A model generated the notes under the pieces. The model searched no databases. It worked only from the letters and a program-made list of their open reading frames with translations, and was not told the DNA's origin. A stretch of DNA of 23,128 nt from a virus. The DNA is taken from positions 1-23,128 of IMG/VR virus record IMGVR_UViG_3300032241_000177. One strand, written 5' to 3'. This document shows, piece by piece, positions 14,169 through 20,515 of this stretch (the first letter of the stretch is position 1; each line of letters begins with the position of its first letter). Made by a program: the position numbers and the translations under genes.

Positions 14169-14182
14169 ATCTATATATAGAT
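14169..14182. repeat. 14-bp perfect palindrome upstream of the VRR-NUC promoter
   Basis: ATCTATATATAGAT is a perfect palindrome between the T-run of the terminator and the -35 box. It could be an operator or an AT-rich upstream promoter element. Its alternating T-A core may also arise by chance in AT-rich DNA. Confidence 0.5.
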
Positions 14183-14209
14183 AAAAAAATAGGGGGCATA
14201 TAGCCCCCT
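14183..14209 (-). terminator. Rho-independent terminator ending the MoxR/VWA unit
   Basis: On the minus strand AGGGGGC and GCCCCCT form a perfect 7-bp GC-rich stem around a 5-base loop (14209-14191), followed by A and seven T (14189-14183). It lies 27 bases after the ribbon-helix-helix gene stop and just before the next promoter. Confidence 0.9.
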
Positions 14210-14235
14210 TAAAGTACAACCTCACGGAAAAACTG

Positions 14236-14403
14236 TTAAGTATGCGCCTTCATATACTCTGATAATACCTCACGCATTTTAGCCTGTGCGCCTCGCCCAT
14301 ACTTGGCTTTGAAAAACTCTACTACCTCAGGCATCAATCGTATACTCGTACTAGCCAATGCTGGCTTCTTACCTTTACCTCTGACCTTTTTCGGTTCACT
14401 CAT
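14236..14403 (-). CDS. Ribbon-helix-helix protein, BrnA-antitoxin-like
   Basis: The frame from ATG 14403 to TAA 14236 encodes 55 residues, with AAGGAG at ideal spacing. After a basic tail (PKKVRGKGKKPA), residues 18-24 (STSIRLM) form a short beta strand, and PEVVEFFKAKYG and GAQAKMREVLSEYMKAH form two helices. This is the ribbon-helix-helix pattern and is close to the C-terminal part of BrnA antitoxins (IRL-P-V-x-FFKA). No BrnT-like toxin gene is next to it, so it is more likely a free-standing DNA-binding regulator than half of a toxin-antitoxin pair. It is the last gene before the terminator and could regulate this unit or the next promoter. Confidence 0.7.
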   Translation of the reverse strand: MSEPKKVRGKGKKPALASTSIRLMPEVVEFFKAKYGRGAQAKMREVLSEYMKAHT

Positions 14404-14404
14404 T

Positions 14405-15244
14405 TTACTCTCCTTTTAGTATGACATAGGTATTCTCGTTTACCCTAGCACCAGTACCTTCAATCACAAAGCCATCTTGCACCAGCTTGAGTAACCCTAG
14501 TCTGCGTCTAATTAGCTCAGGTACTTTATCGCTTGGCAATACGGTTATCTCATCGCCTTCGCCTACGATATAGTCCATACCCATAAGCACCACATTATAA
14601 GTGCTATTGGTTCTAAACGCTTTGTATACATCTTCCACATACATCGCTTCTTTCATAGAATCGGGCATCTCGTTGGCTATCTTTACCTCTTCGTTGTTTG
14701 TAAGAATTGCTTTGAACGAATCAAAGTTAAGCGTAATATATTCTTTAATAGCCCTATCCAAAGCACGCCATCTACTTTGCATCTCTTGGTTCTTGCGCTG
14801 AGCAAACCTACCTACTACTTGGTCTGCTACTTGCTTAGATTCTGTATATCGTTCTACTAAGTTCTTGGTATAGAAATGCTTTTCCACTAGCTTGATAGCT
14901 TTATCTACCTTAGTAGTTTTCTTAGCATAACCTCGTTGTAACTCCTGTCCAATACGGTCATTGTGTATACCATACGCATAGCTACGACCAAACCATTCTG
15001 TTCTCAACGAACCTAACTGTTCACGCTTCTCTAGTACTTTGAACTGCGTAATCTCTATTGTCTCTTGACCAAGGCGGTTAGCGCTAGTGCCTACGAATGT
15101 CCACTCAGGATGCTTAACCGCCAACGCTTGCACCAACGGATACATAAACTTACTTACCCCTGCTACCTTACGCTGACTTGATTTCTCCATCTCGTCATAA
15201 CTAATGTTAGGTAGGGTCAATTCAATATAACTTTGCTCACTCAT
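14405..15244 (-). CDS. Large phage hypothetical protein
   Basis: I cannot name a family for this 279-residue protein. It begins MSEQSYIELTLPNISYDEME and has a mixed alpha/beta first half with a strand-like pair WTFVGTSANR and ETIEITQFKVLEK, suggesting a small sheet. The middle is strongly basic and helical (YAKKTTKVDKAIKLVEKHFY, then VVGRFAQRKNQEMQSRW). The C-terminal part has DYIVGEGDEITVLPSDKVPE, and the end is strand-rich. Basic patches may bind nucleic acid. The ATG at 15244 has AAGGA upstream. It lies 21 bases after the DUF3150-like gene, so it may belong to the MoxR/VWA module. Confidence 0.55.
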   Translation of the reverse strand: MSEQSYIELTLPNISYDEMEKSSQRKVAGVSKFMYPLVQALAVKHPEWTFVGTSANRLGQETIEITQFKVLEKREQLGSLRTEWFGRSYAYGIHNDRIGQELQRGYAKKTTKVDKAIKLVEKHFYTKNLVERYTESKQVADQVVGRFAQRKNQEMQSRWRALDRAIKEYITLNFDSFKAILTNNEEVKIANEMPDSMKEAMYVEDVYKAFRTNSTYNVVLMGMDYIVGEGDEITVLPSDKVPELIRRRLGLLKLVQDGFVIEGTGARVNENTYVILKGE

Positions 15245-15265
15245 TTTCTTTTCCTTATGTTCTTG

Positions 15266-16117
15266 TTACCAATCAAACTTGCCGAGGATGTCATCAATCT
15301 TGGACTTAACAGTTACTCTAGTATGCGGATTCTCTTTGATATCTTCGATGTCCACACCTAACATTGTTAGTTCCAAGGCACGCCTAGCTTCCTCTAACTT
15401 AGGGTCATTAGTAATGTTTAAGCTAGTCAGCATGGCACACATCTGTTGGGCATTGGTAACAAAGGTATCATGATACCGCTTCTTATCCTCACCATCTACA
15501 TCCGCTAGCTTGCCACTCATTGTGGATAACAGAGTATGCAAGTCTTCCCAAGGCTTACGCATCGCCACCTCTAGTCGCTGTGCAAAGTCTGCTTCGTACT
15601 TCTGTGCTATCTCTTGCATATCTAAGTTAGGGATATCCAAACGAAAATCTCCAGCCTCAGGCAATGGGCTAAATACCAAGCGGAATCCAAACCTACGCTT
15701 GACTTCTTCAATCGGCGGATAGTCCTGCTCGTTAAACAAACTGCCCATATAGTTCTTCGATGTCTGTACTAGCGCATCGTAGTTGTCATATAGCTTTTGT
15801 GTAAGCGAGTTAAAGTGCGCTTGCTTTACATTCATGTTCTGCTTGTAGTCCATAAACATAGATGTCGGTAACAGTCGCCCACCCTTATCAGCCCAAGGCA
15901 AAGTTACCTTGTTGTTATACAGTCGCACACTTGCGGCAAAGTCGCTAATGTCTTTACGCAAACTGGTTCCAGCCAGTAAGTTCTTGCGTACCTGTGCTGA
16001 GTTTTTACCTGCTGAGTTATCCGCAATCACCGCTTCGGTTGCACTTTTGTCTAATTTATTAGCGGGCCAAACACTAATGTTTAACTCTACCAATACTGCG
16101 CTAGATGCTATGCTCAT
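15266..16117 (-). CDS. DUF3150-like protein of the MoxR/VWA module
   Basis: The 283-residue protein has an N-terminal strand LVELNISVWPANKLDK, a phrase close to the D-V-S-I-W opening of DUF3150 proteins. A long helical region follows (LRKDISDFAASVRLY, then MNVKQAHFNSLTQKLYDNYD), with a late helical part (LEEARRALELTMLG). DUF3150 proteins are known next to AAA ATPase and VWA genes in bacteria and phages; the same neighbours are present here at 16638-17822 and 17976-19043. Its function is unknown, and a structural or adaptor role is plausible. The start overlaps the stop of a short membrane gene (ATGA). A CTAACATTGTTAG copy is inside it at 15358-15370. Confidence 0.6.
   Translation of the reverse strand: MSIASSAVLVELNISVWPANKLDKSATEAVIADNSAGKNSAQVRKNLLAGTSLRKDISDFAASVRLYNNKVTLPWADKGGRLLPTSMFMDYKQNMNVKQAHFNSLTQKLYDNYDALVQTSKNYMGSLFNEQDYPPIEEVKRRFGFRLVFSPLPEAGDFRLDIPNLDMQEIAQKYEADFAQRLEVAMRKPWEDLHTLLSTMSGKLADVDGEDKKRYHDTFVTNAQQMCAMLTSLNITNDPKLEEARRALELTMLGVDIEDIKENPHTRVTVKSKIDDILGKFDW
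15358..15370. repeat. CTAACA/TGTTAG palindrome copy
   Basis: CTAACATTGTTAG is a perfect 6+1+6 inverted repeat within the DUF3150-like gene, encoding L-T-M-L in frame, about 90 bases before the stop. Confidence 0.75.
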
Positions 16118-16221
16118 AATAGTATTACTCCCATTCTGATTAAAATATCACCGACAATTACACCTGATAGAAAAGCTACCAAGTGCCACGCTACATACTC
16201 GCTTCTTCCCATTTCTAACAT
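16114..16221 (-). CDS. Short single-span membrane protein (32 or 35 residues)
   Basis: The frame ends at TGA 16114, overlapping the start of the DUF3150-like gene (ATGA). Starts are possible at ATG 16221 (MLEMGRSEY, with GGAAAGG upstream) or ATG 16212 (MGRSEY). The product has one hydrophobic segment (WHLVAFLSGVIVGDILI) and reads as a membrane peptide of 32-35 residues. The longer start codon lies inside a CTAACA-type palindrome, which could control its translation. A real gene is likely from the coupling, but function is unknown. Confidence 0.5.
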   Translation of the reverse strand: MLEMGRSEYVAWHLVAFLSGVIVGDILIRMGVILL

Positions 16222-16227
16222 TTGTTA
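16210..16227. repeat. Extended palindrome copy over a start codon
   Basis: CATTTCTAACATTTGTTA on the plus strand holds a palindrome with a two-base centre (one outer base changed). It spans the two alternative ATG codons of the short membrane gene. Nearly the same 18 bases recur at 20541, 21950 and 23110. Confidence 0.65.
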
Positions 16228-16482
16228 CCTTTCCTGTGGTTTACCAGCCATTTTTGCTACACGATACAAACCTTCGGGTAACAAGCTAAACTGAACTACA
16301 CCTTCTTGGGTATCCTGTTCCCATACATGGTATGTATGAAAGCTAGGCTTATCGTTTTCAACCCTGTGGTACTTGTCGTCATACCTTTCTGCTTTACTTA
16401 ATATCCCGCACAAAGTAATAGCGTCTTCAGCATTTACAACATACTTCATGAATCCAATATTCACTACGCATTTAGAGCTCAT
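16225..16482 (-). CDS. Small hypothetical protein
   Basis: The start at 16482 (MSSKCVVNIGFMKYVVN) gives 85 residues; it has AAAGG upstream and overlaps the end of the 54-residue gene by 11 bases, while the longer frame back to 16596 would lie over that gene. The product is mixed alpha/beta with NAEDAITLCGILSKAERYDD, an aromatic segment FHTYHVWEQDTQ and a final strand VVQFSLLPEGLYRVA. I do not recognise a family. Two cysteines are present, with no membrane span. It sits between the VWA gene and the DUF3150-like gene and may belong to that module by position only. Confidence 0.5.
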   Translation of the reverse strand: MSSKCVVNIGFMKYVVNAEDAITLCGILSKAERYDDKYHRVENDKPSFHTYHVWEQDTQEGVVQFSLLPEGLYRVAKMAGKPQER

Positions 16483-16636
16483 CTTCGCTAACCTTTCTGT
16501 GTTCGTTGTGTAAACTGGCTTCCAACATTTCGAGGGCTTTAGTCCAGCCTTGTTCGTAGAAAAACTCCGCAGTACCTCGAGTAATCTCATCTTCAATTTG
16601 ATAGTCCTTGTTAAATTGTTCTTTCCACTTCTTCAT
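16472..16636 (-). CDS. 54-residue hypothetical protein
   Basis: The frame runs from ATG 16636, with AAAGGATTGAT before it, to TAA 16472. The product begins MKKWKEQFNKDYQIEDEITR, has an aromatic-rich helix GTAEFFYEQGWTKALEMLEA and ends in a charged tail (HRKVSEDEL). I know no family. It follows the VWA gene by one base and overlaps the next gene by 11 bases, so it is part of the same run of coupled genes. A strong frame with a plausible ribosome-binding site makes it likely real. Confidence 0.55.
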   Translation of the reverse strand: MKKWKEQFNKDYQIEDEITRGTAEFFYEQGWTKALEMLEASLHNEHRKVSEDEL

Positions 16637-16637
16637 A

Positions 16638-17822
16638 TCAATCCTTTACTCGTATCGTCTTACCAATAGGGGATACTGCATTGCCCCCACCGACTATTGC
16701 CCATAGCATCGGCACATTCTGCCATTCATCATCTGTACCCCAATCGCCGATGTAGCCATCAGTTAGATTGATAATGCACTCGGGTTTAATACCTTGGTCT
16801 TTCAGATGCTTAGCCATACATGTTGGGTCTGTGCCACCGCCACCCATTACCTTGGTATCACTAACAATGTTAGTTATCGCCGAACCTTCATACTGCTCAT
16901 GGTTTGCAACCTCTGCATCCCAATACACTAGGTCAATCTTCTCGGGTGCTACTTCATCCACAATACCCTTGACCTCGGCGATACACTCGGCAATCTCCCT
17001 AGCACCTTGACTGCCACTCGTGTCAATACCTATCGCAATATGTCCAACCTTCTCACCTATCATGCTAGGCATATACACATCACCAGCGAGATATCTACGA
17101 TTAGGTCTGCGCCATGAAGATGTATCCTTGGCACTACAAACTGACTTAACAAATTCACGCAGTTGTTCACGCCAATCCACCTTTGGTTCAAGCATGGATT
17201 CAATCTCACGATTCATCCCGCCACCACCTTTACCATGTAGCTTAGTAGCCGCAATCGCACCTGACCGCAATGCTTGGTCAATCTCCTTGCCTAACTCCTT
17301 CTTGACCTCATCGGTTAAGTCCTTTGCACCATCCCAATCATGCTCATCGAATCCACCACCACCGCTATATCCTTCTTCCTTTAGGATGTCGAATACTTGC
17401 TTAGCGTTAAGACCTCTAAACCTTTCGTCTACTAAGCCATACGCTTTACCATCTTTCTTAGGCATAGCTATGGTTTTCTCGCTTGGGTCTAAGTCTTTCA
17501 GTTGTAGATTGATTACATAATCACATGCCGCATTTGCCAGTTGCTTATCTTCATCGAATAGCTTGCGCCATGTAAATAGATGCCGATACGCCTTGTGCAT
17601 ATTCTCATGTAACACCACAAAGGCTAACTCTCGGTCATCCAATGTTGCAATGAACTCTCGACCATACATTTCATCTCGACCATTAGTGCATGCAGTTGGG
17701 ATATCATCTCGTACGCTAGTACGACCAACCATCAATATGCCTGACCAAAATGCAAACTCAGGGTTACGCATTAGACTAATTTTCGTCTTCTTCAATCTGC
17801 GTTCTTGCTTGTCGTCTGCCAT
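16638..17822 (-). CDS. Metallopeptidase-like/VWA-domain protein (CobT/MoxR-partner type)
   Basis: The start at 17822 (MADDKQERR) gives 394 residues, with AAGGAG upstream. Residues 65-81 include LHENMHKAYRH, an H-E-x-x-H zinc-site pattern (H72, E73, H76) as in the DUF2201-type putative metallopeptidase domain. After a Gly-rich linker (about 153-203), a C-terminal VWA-like domain follows with the metal-site motif IGIDTSGS (D267, S269, S271), T331 in GGGGTDP and LTDG (D355). Such proteins work with MoxR-type AAA ATPases, which remodel targets; the ATPase gene is upstream at 17976-19043. The pairing is strong; the target in this phage is unknown, and peptidase activity is unproven. Confidence 0.8.
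   Translation of the reverse strand: MADDKQERRLKKTKISLMRNPEFAFWSGILMVGRTSVRDDIPTACTNGRDEMYGREFIATLDDRELAFVVLHENMHKAYRHLFTWRKLFDEDKQLANAACDYVINLQLKDLDPSEKTIAMPKKDGKAYGLVDERFRGLNAKQVFDILKEEGYSGGGGFDEHDWDGAKDLTDEVKKELGKEIDQALRSGAIAATKLHGKGGGGMNREIESMLEPKVDWREQLREFVKSVCSAKDTSSWRRPNRRYLAGDVYMPSMIGEKVGHIAIGIDTSGSQGAREIAECIAEVKGIVDEVAPEKIDLVYWDAEVANHEQYEGSAITNIVSDTKVMGGGGTDPTCMAKHLKDQGIKPECIINLTDGYIGDWGTDDEWQNVPMLWAIVGGGNAVSPIGKTIRVKD
16861..16873. repeat. CTAACA/TGTTAG palindrome copy
   Basis: CTAACAATGTTAG is perfect, inside the VWA gene, where it encodes T-N-I-V-S, a different frame from the L-T-x-L copies. Confidence 0.75.
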
Positions 17823-17976
17823 CTGCTTCTCCTTTAGAATCATCAAAAAAATCCTCGAACTTATAACCTTTCTCCAACAAAATGCGTCTCATCTTTCCCA
17901 ATGCACGCATCTGTATCTGTCGTATTCGTTCTCGGCTTACTGTTTCTCGTTCTACTGCGTTGCGCTTCTTACCCAT
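17776..17976 (-). CDS. Small sigma70 region 4.2-like HTH protein
   Basis: The protein has 66 residues. Residues 11-31 (ETVSRERIRQIQMRALGKMR) closely resemble the recognition part of sigma70 region 4.2, which reads V-T-R-E-R-I-R-Q-I-E-A-K-A-L-R-K-L-R in housekeeping sigma factors. The following LLEKGYKFEDFFDD also parallels the sigma factor C-terminal end. There is no room for regions 2 or 3, so this is not a full sigma factor. It may bind -35 DNA, or compete with or adjust host sigma70. The start overlaps the stop of the MoxR gene (TAATG), and it overlaps the VWA gene start by 47 bases. The resemblance is clear; the action is inferred. Confidence 0.65.
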   Translation of the reverse strand: MGKKRNAVERETVSRERIRQIQMRALGKMRRILLEKGYKFEDFFDDSKGEADGRRQARTQIEEDEN

Positions 17977-19043
17977 TAGAGTAAGTCCTCATTCTTAGCT
18001 ACCCAGTCACTAAACTTACGGCTACTAAATGCAATCGCTTGCTTACTACTAGACTTAGCGATATTGATAGCAAAGCACGCTTGCCACTCGGATTCAAAGC
18101 GTTCGAGATAAGTCATAAAGTCATCAATCGTGTCTTTAGTTACCTTAGCAATCGCACCGAATACCACAATCGCACAAGCACCAGCACTTGTAGGTACTAG
18201 CGCAGTCTTAGGGTTTTGGATGGTACTTTCCCAAGTTGGTAACTGGTCTGAGTACTCAATAAACGCTTGCATATCACGACTTGCGGCTTCACCGATTGCG
18301 CCAGTAAGAGCATTGATGATAGTTTCGTTATCTAAAGAACCGCGCTTTCTAACAATGTTAGATGCAGTCTCCAATGAACGAGGCGATACAAACGCTGTCT
18401 GTACTTTCTTAGGGTTAAAGATGTACGGATTATCTTGCTGACCCTCATCGGTATAGCTAGCCATCGCCTGTGGGAACTGACGCACCCATGCACAAACCTC
18501 AGCCTCGATGCCATTGTTGATAGCCCAGTCTAACCACTCGTCTGCGCTTGGCTTGCGTACTGTTACTTCAACAATACGATTGCGAGTATGCGCTTTCATG
18601 TTATCGCCAACGCCATCACTATTTAGATTGCCTGTGAGAAATACAATAGATTCAGGGTTGATAGATACATCGCCCAATCTTGGGTTAGCCTTCTCCAACA
18701 TCGGATGCAACATATTCTTAATTGGCTCAGCACCTTTGGTGAACTCATCTAACATTGTTATGACTGGCTTACCTGTATGAACCTTGAACCTACGATTAGG
18801 GTAGTACGCAGTAGTTTTGGTTTCATGGTCTACGACTGGCATAGCAATATCGCCCAAGTCCATGTTAGGTACATCAATGTATGCAATCTCATGGTCGGGT
18901 AGGATTGCACCTAGCATCTTAAGTAGAGATGATTTACCGATGCCTGGCTCGCCACGCAACATATACCGATTCTCAGGGGTTGCGAGGATAAGTTCGGATG
19001 CTTGCTTAAGAGTTACTGTTCTACCAAATTGAATATCTGCCAT
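17976..19043 (-). CDS. MoxR-type AAA ATPase
   Basis: This 355-residue protein has the AAA fold. Walker A is GEPGIGKS (31-38), Walker B is ITMLDE (95-100), sensor 1 lies in LTGN (136-139), an arginine-finger candidate is in AHTRNR (R154/R156), and SPRSLE supplies sensor 2. The early D-x-x-D-L segment and overall size fit MoxR/CobS-type ATPases, which act as chaperones on targets brought by VWA proteins. A VWA protein is encoded just downstream. The ATG at 19043 has AAGGA upstream. The 126-base leader from the promoter at 19176 contains a terminator-like hairpin, so expression may be attenuated. Two palindrome copies lie inside the gene. Confidence 0.88.
   Translation of the reverse strand: MADIQFGRTVTLKQASELILATPENRYMLRGEPGIGKSSLLKMLGAILPDHEIAYIDVPNMDLGDIAMPVVDHETKTTAYYPNRRFKVHTGKPVITMLDEFTKGAEPIKNMLHPMLEKANPRLGDVSINPESIVFLTGNLNSDGVGDNMKAHTRNRIVEVTVRKPSADEWLDWAINNGIEAEVCAWVRQFPQAMASYTDEGQQDNPYIFNPKKVQTAFVSPRSLETASNIVRKRGSLDNETIINALTGAIGEAASRDMQAFIEYSDQLPTWESTIQNPKTALVPTSAGACAIVVFGAIAKVTKDTIDDFMTYLERFESEWQACFAINIAKSSSKQAIAFSSRKFSDWVAKNEDLL
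18349..18361. repeat. CTAACA/TGTTAG palindrome copy
   Basis: CTAACAATGTTAG is perfect, inside the MoxR gene, encoding S-N-I-V-R. Confidence 0.75.
18749..18761. repeat. Near-palindrome copy in the MoxR Walker B region
   Basis: CTAACATTGTTAT differs from the palindrome only in the last base. It lies over the Walker B codons (I-T-M-L-D-E), so protein constraint may explain it. Confidence 0.5.
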
Positions 19044-19117
19044 TTTGTTTTCCTTAAAGTTGTTTACCAGATGATTAAACTGCTTACTACTACTTTGTTA
19101 TACATAAGACTACGATT

Positions 19118-19141
19118 AAAAAACCTAACATTTGTTAGGTT
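19118..19141 (-). terminator. Palindrome-built terminator-like hairpin in the MoxR leader
   Basis: The plus strand reads AACCTAACATTTGTTAGGTT (19122-19141), a perfect 9-bp stem with a two-base centre. On the minus strand it is followed by a run of six T (19123-19118). It lies about 30 bases after the predicted start point at 19169 and 75 bases before the MoxR ATG. This is the longest copy of the palindrome family and could work as an attenuator, a terminator or a protein-binding site. Confidence 0.65.
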
Positions 19142-19175
19142 CGCTTGCACTACATACTTCTACCACTATACATAT

Positions 19176-19204
19176 ATTGTACCACAATTAGATACCTTAG
19201 TCAA
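19176..19204 (-). promoter_or_regulatory. Sigma70-type promoter of the MoxR/VWA unit
   Basis: On the minus strand TTGACT (19204-19199) and TACAAT (19181-19176) are separated by 17 bases, with TGG before the -10 (extended -10). The 19 bases CTAATTGTGGTACAATATA are identical to the promoter at 22045-22073. ATTGT-GGT-ACAAT is an inverted repeat over the -10 and could be an operator. Transcription should begin near 19169. Confidence 0.8.
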
Positions 19205-19205
19205 G

Positions 19206-20105
19206 TTATTTGCCAAACATATACCCCCATCTGTCCTTGAGAATCTTGCCCTCGGGTAACCCAATTACTTTAAAGACTGTGTCCTTATTCTTTGCAAACA
19301 AGAACTCATCTAGCTTTCTGCTTATCTGCTCAGCCGATGTCTTATACGAATTAAAGCGATAGTGTCTAGTACCACTACCCAATGCCAAGGTAAGCACCGC
19401 TTTATTTGCATCCTCGGGATTACCCGAATCAATCAAGCTAAAGAGTTGCTCAGTAGACTTTGGGTCGGGGGTACAGTCAGGCATATTGATGTATTCCCAA
19501 TGGTGAGTGTTATCCTCGCTACTACGCTTTTCCACACCAAACACCGCTTTGAACTCATCATCGCTAAACATGCCATCACGCACCTTGGTTGCACCTAACA
19601 AGTAAGACCTAAACTCTGCGTACTGTTTCCTAACTTTGTTAGCTTCACTCCTAATAATATGATGTACCACACTACGAGTCGCATTGACTGGTTCAATCGT
19701 GCCATCTGCATTTACAAACTTAAAGAGCATGCCTTCACCCCTCTCGATTGCATACTCCTTGCCGTTACTATTTACCACTAACTTGTAGTCTTTCTGATAC
19801 GCATTAGTTCTAGGTAGGATGTCCGCAATAAAATACCCTGCACTAATGGTCGAGTACTTACTATCTCTAATCATTACTGTGTTATCAGGATTAAAAATTA
19901 CTACGGGTTGTCCGCTATAACAGCACGCAATAGAGTTGTTACTCCACTTCTCCATTGAGTAGTATGTCGAACCCCTGCGCCCTAGTGGTACAAGTCCGTT
20001 GTTTCTGCCCTTACTTTTAATGGGCTTAACTTTGTTGTAGTACTCGGATGCTTCAATATAGCCACGCAAAAACGGAATACCTGAGTTTCTCGCATATCCA
20101 AACAT
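19206..20105 (-). CDS. Conserved phage hypothetical protein, 299 residues
   Basis: The protein starts MFGYARNSGIPFLRGYIEAS and has an extended beta-rich first half (KVKPIKSKGRNNGLVPLGRR, then VVIFNPDNTVMIRDS and YFIADILPR). The middle is helical (ATRSVVHHIIRSEANKVRKQ), and the C-terminal part has GSGTRHYRFNSYKTSAEQIS. The M-F-G-Y-A-R-N opening and the later R-H-Y-R segment recur in many phage early regions, but I know no function and see no catalytic motif. It is the last gene of its unit, and the next promoter starts just after its stop. One imperfect palindrome copy is inside at 19630. Confidence 0.6.
   Translation of the reverse strand: MFGYARNSGIPFLRGYIEASEYYNKVKPIKSKGRNNGLVPLGRRGSTYYSMEKWSNNSIACCYSGQPVVIFNPDNTVMIRDSKYSTISAGYFIADILPRTNAYQKDYKLVVNSNGKEYAIERGEGMLFKFVNADGTIEPVNATRSVVHHIIRSEANKVRKQYAEFRSYLLGATKVRDGMFSDDEFKAVFGVEKRSSEDNTHHWEYINMPDCTPDPKSTEQLFSLIDSGNPEDANKAVLTLALGSGTRHYRFNSYKTSAEQISRKLDEFLFAKNKDTVFKVIGLPEGKILKDRWGYMFGK
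19630..19642. repeat. Imperfect palindrome copy
   Basis: CTAACTTTGTTAG has one mispaired base in the arms. It lies in the 299-residue gene and encodes A-N-K-V-R. A sister copy with the same base change is at 22163. Confidence 0.6.
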
Positions 20106-20108
20106 GAT

Positions 20109-20330
20109 TTATCCCTTCACAAAAAAGTAAATTAACCCACCCACTCCAGCTACCACAGCACCCACAATCAACGCACCTAGCACCGCACCTTCAATGAACT
20201 CCATCGTCAGCTTTACATCTGACTTAAAAGTCTGAATAGCACATGCGTATCTCGCATCACGCTTAGCCTCGGATAGTGTCCGTGCTACTGGCGTAATATT
20301 TTTAACTAAAGTCTTGCTTGGGTATCTCAT
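20109..20330 (-). CDS. Small membrane protein
   Basis: This 73-residue protein has a conserved-looking N-terminus (MRYPSKTLVKNITPVARTLS) and EAKRDARYACAIQTFKSDVK, and then one membrane span at residues 47-71 (GAVLGALIVGAVVAGVGGLI). The N-terminus is basic and probably cytoplasmic. I recall similar small proteins in phage early regions, without known function. The start overlaps the preceding stop (ATGA); its AGGAGA ribosome-binding site is formed by the right end of the palindrome copy at 20341-20353, so binding there would affect this gene. The stop is three bases before the 299-residue gene. Confidence 0.6.
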   Translation of the reverse strand: MRYPSKTLVKNITPVARTLSEAKRDARYACAIQTFKSDVKLTMEFIEGAVLGALIVGAVVAGVGGLIYFFVKG

Positions 20331-20515
20331 ATCACTTCTCCTAACAATGTTAGAACTTCGTTTCGCATCGCTTCCATGCCCTGTGTATAGGCTTCAATGA
20401 AAATCATTCGGTCATCATCATTAAAGATGTTGCCTTGTTCTTCATCAAAGGTATAGAACGCATCGGTTGCATCTAAGTCAATGTCCATTACATCTAGTGC
20501 TAACTCTTTACTCAT
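20327..20515 (-). CDS. Small acidic hypothetical protein
   Basis: The product has 62 residues and is very acidic (MDIDLDATDAFYTFDEEQGN, then FNDDDRMIFIEAYTQGME). It could mimic DNA or bind a basic partner, but no family is recognised. AAGGAG lies before the ATG at 20515. Its 3' end carries a palindrome copy (20341-20353), encoding L-T-L-L, which also forms the ribosome-binding site of the following gene. It overlaps its neighbours at both ends. Confidence 0.55.
   Translation of the reverse strand: MSKELALDVMDIDLDATDAFYTFDEEQGNIFNDDDRMIFIEAYTQGMEAMRNEVLTLLGEVI
20341..20353. repeat. CTAACA/TGTTAG palindrome copy at a ribosome-binding site
   Basis: CTAACAATGTTAG is perfect. On the minus strand it reads into AGGAGA, the ribosome-binding site of the membrane gene at 20109-20330. 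Confidence 0.75.

Noticed and set aside
17020-17520. Plus-strand open frame of 166 codons opposite the VWA gene
   Set aside because: It is the antisense shadow of a gene with clear VWA and HExxH motifs; its product is rich in S and P with no domain.
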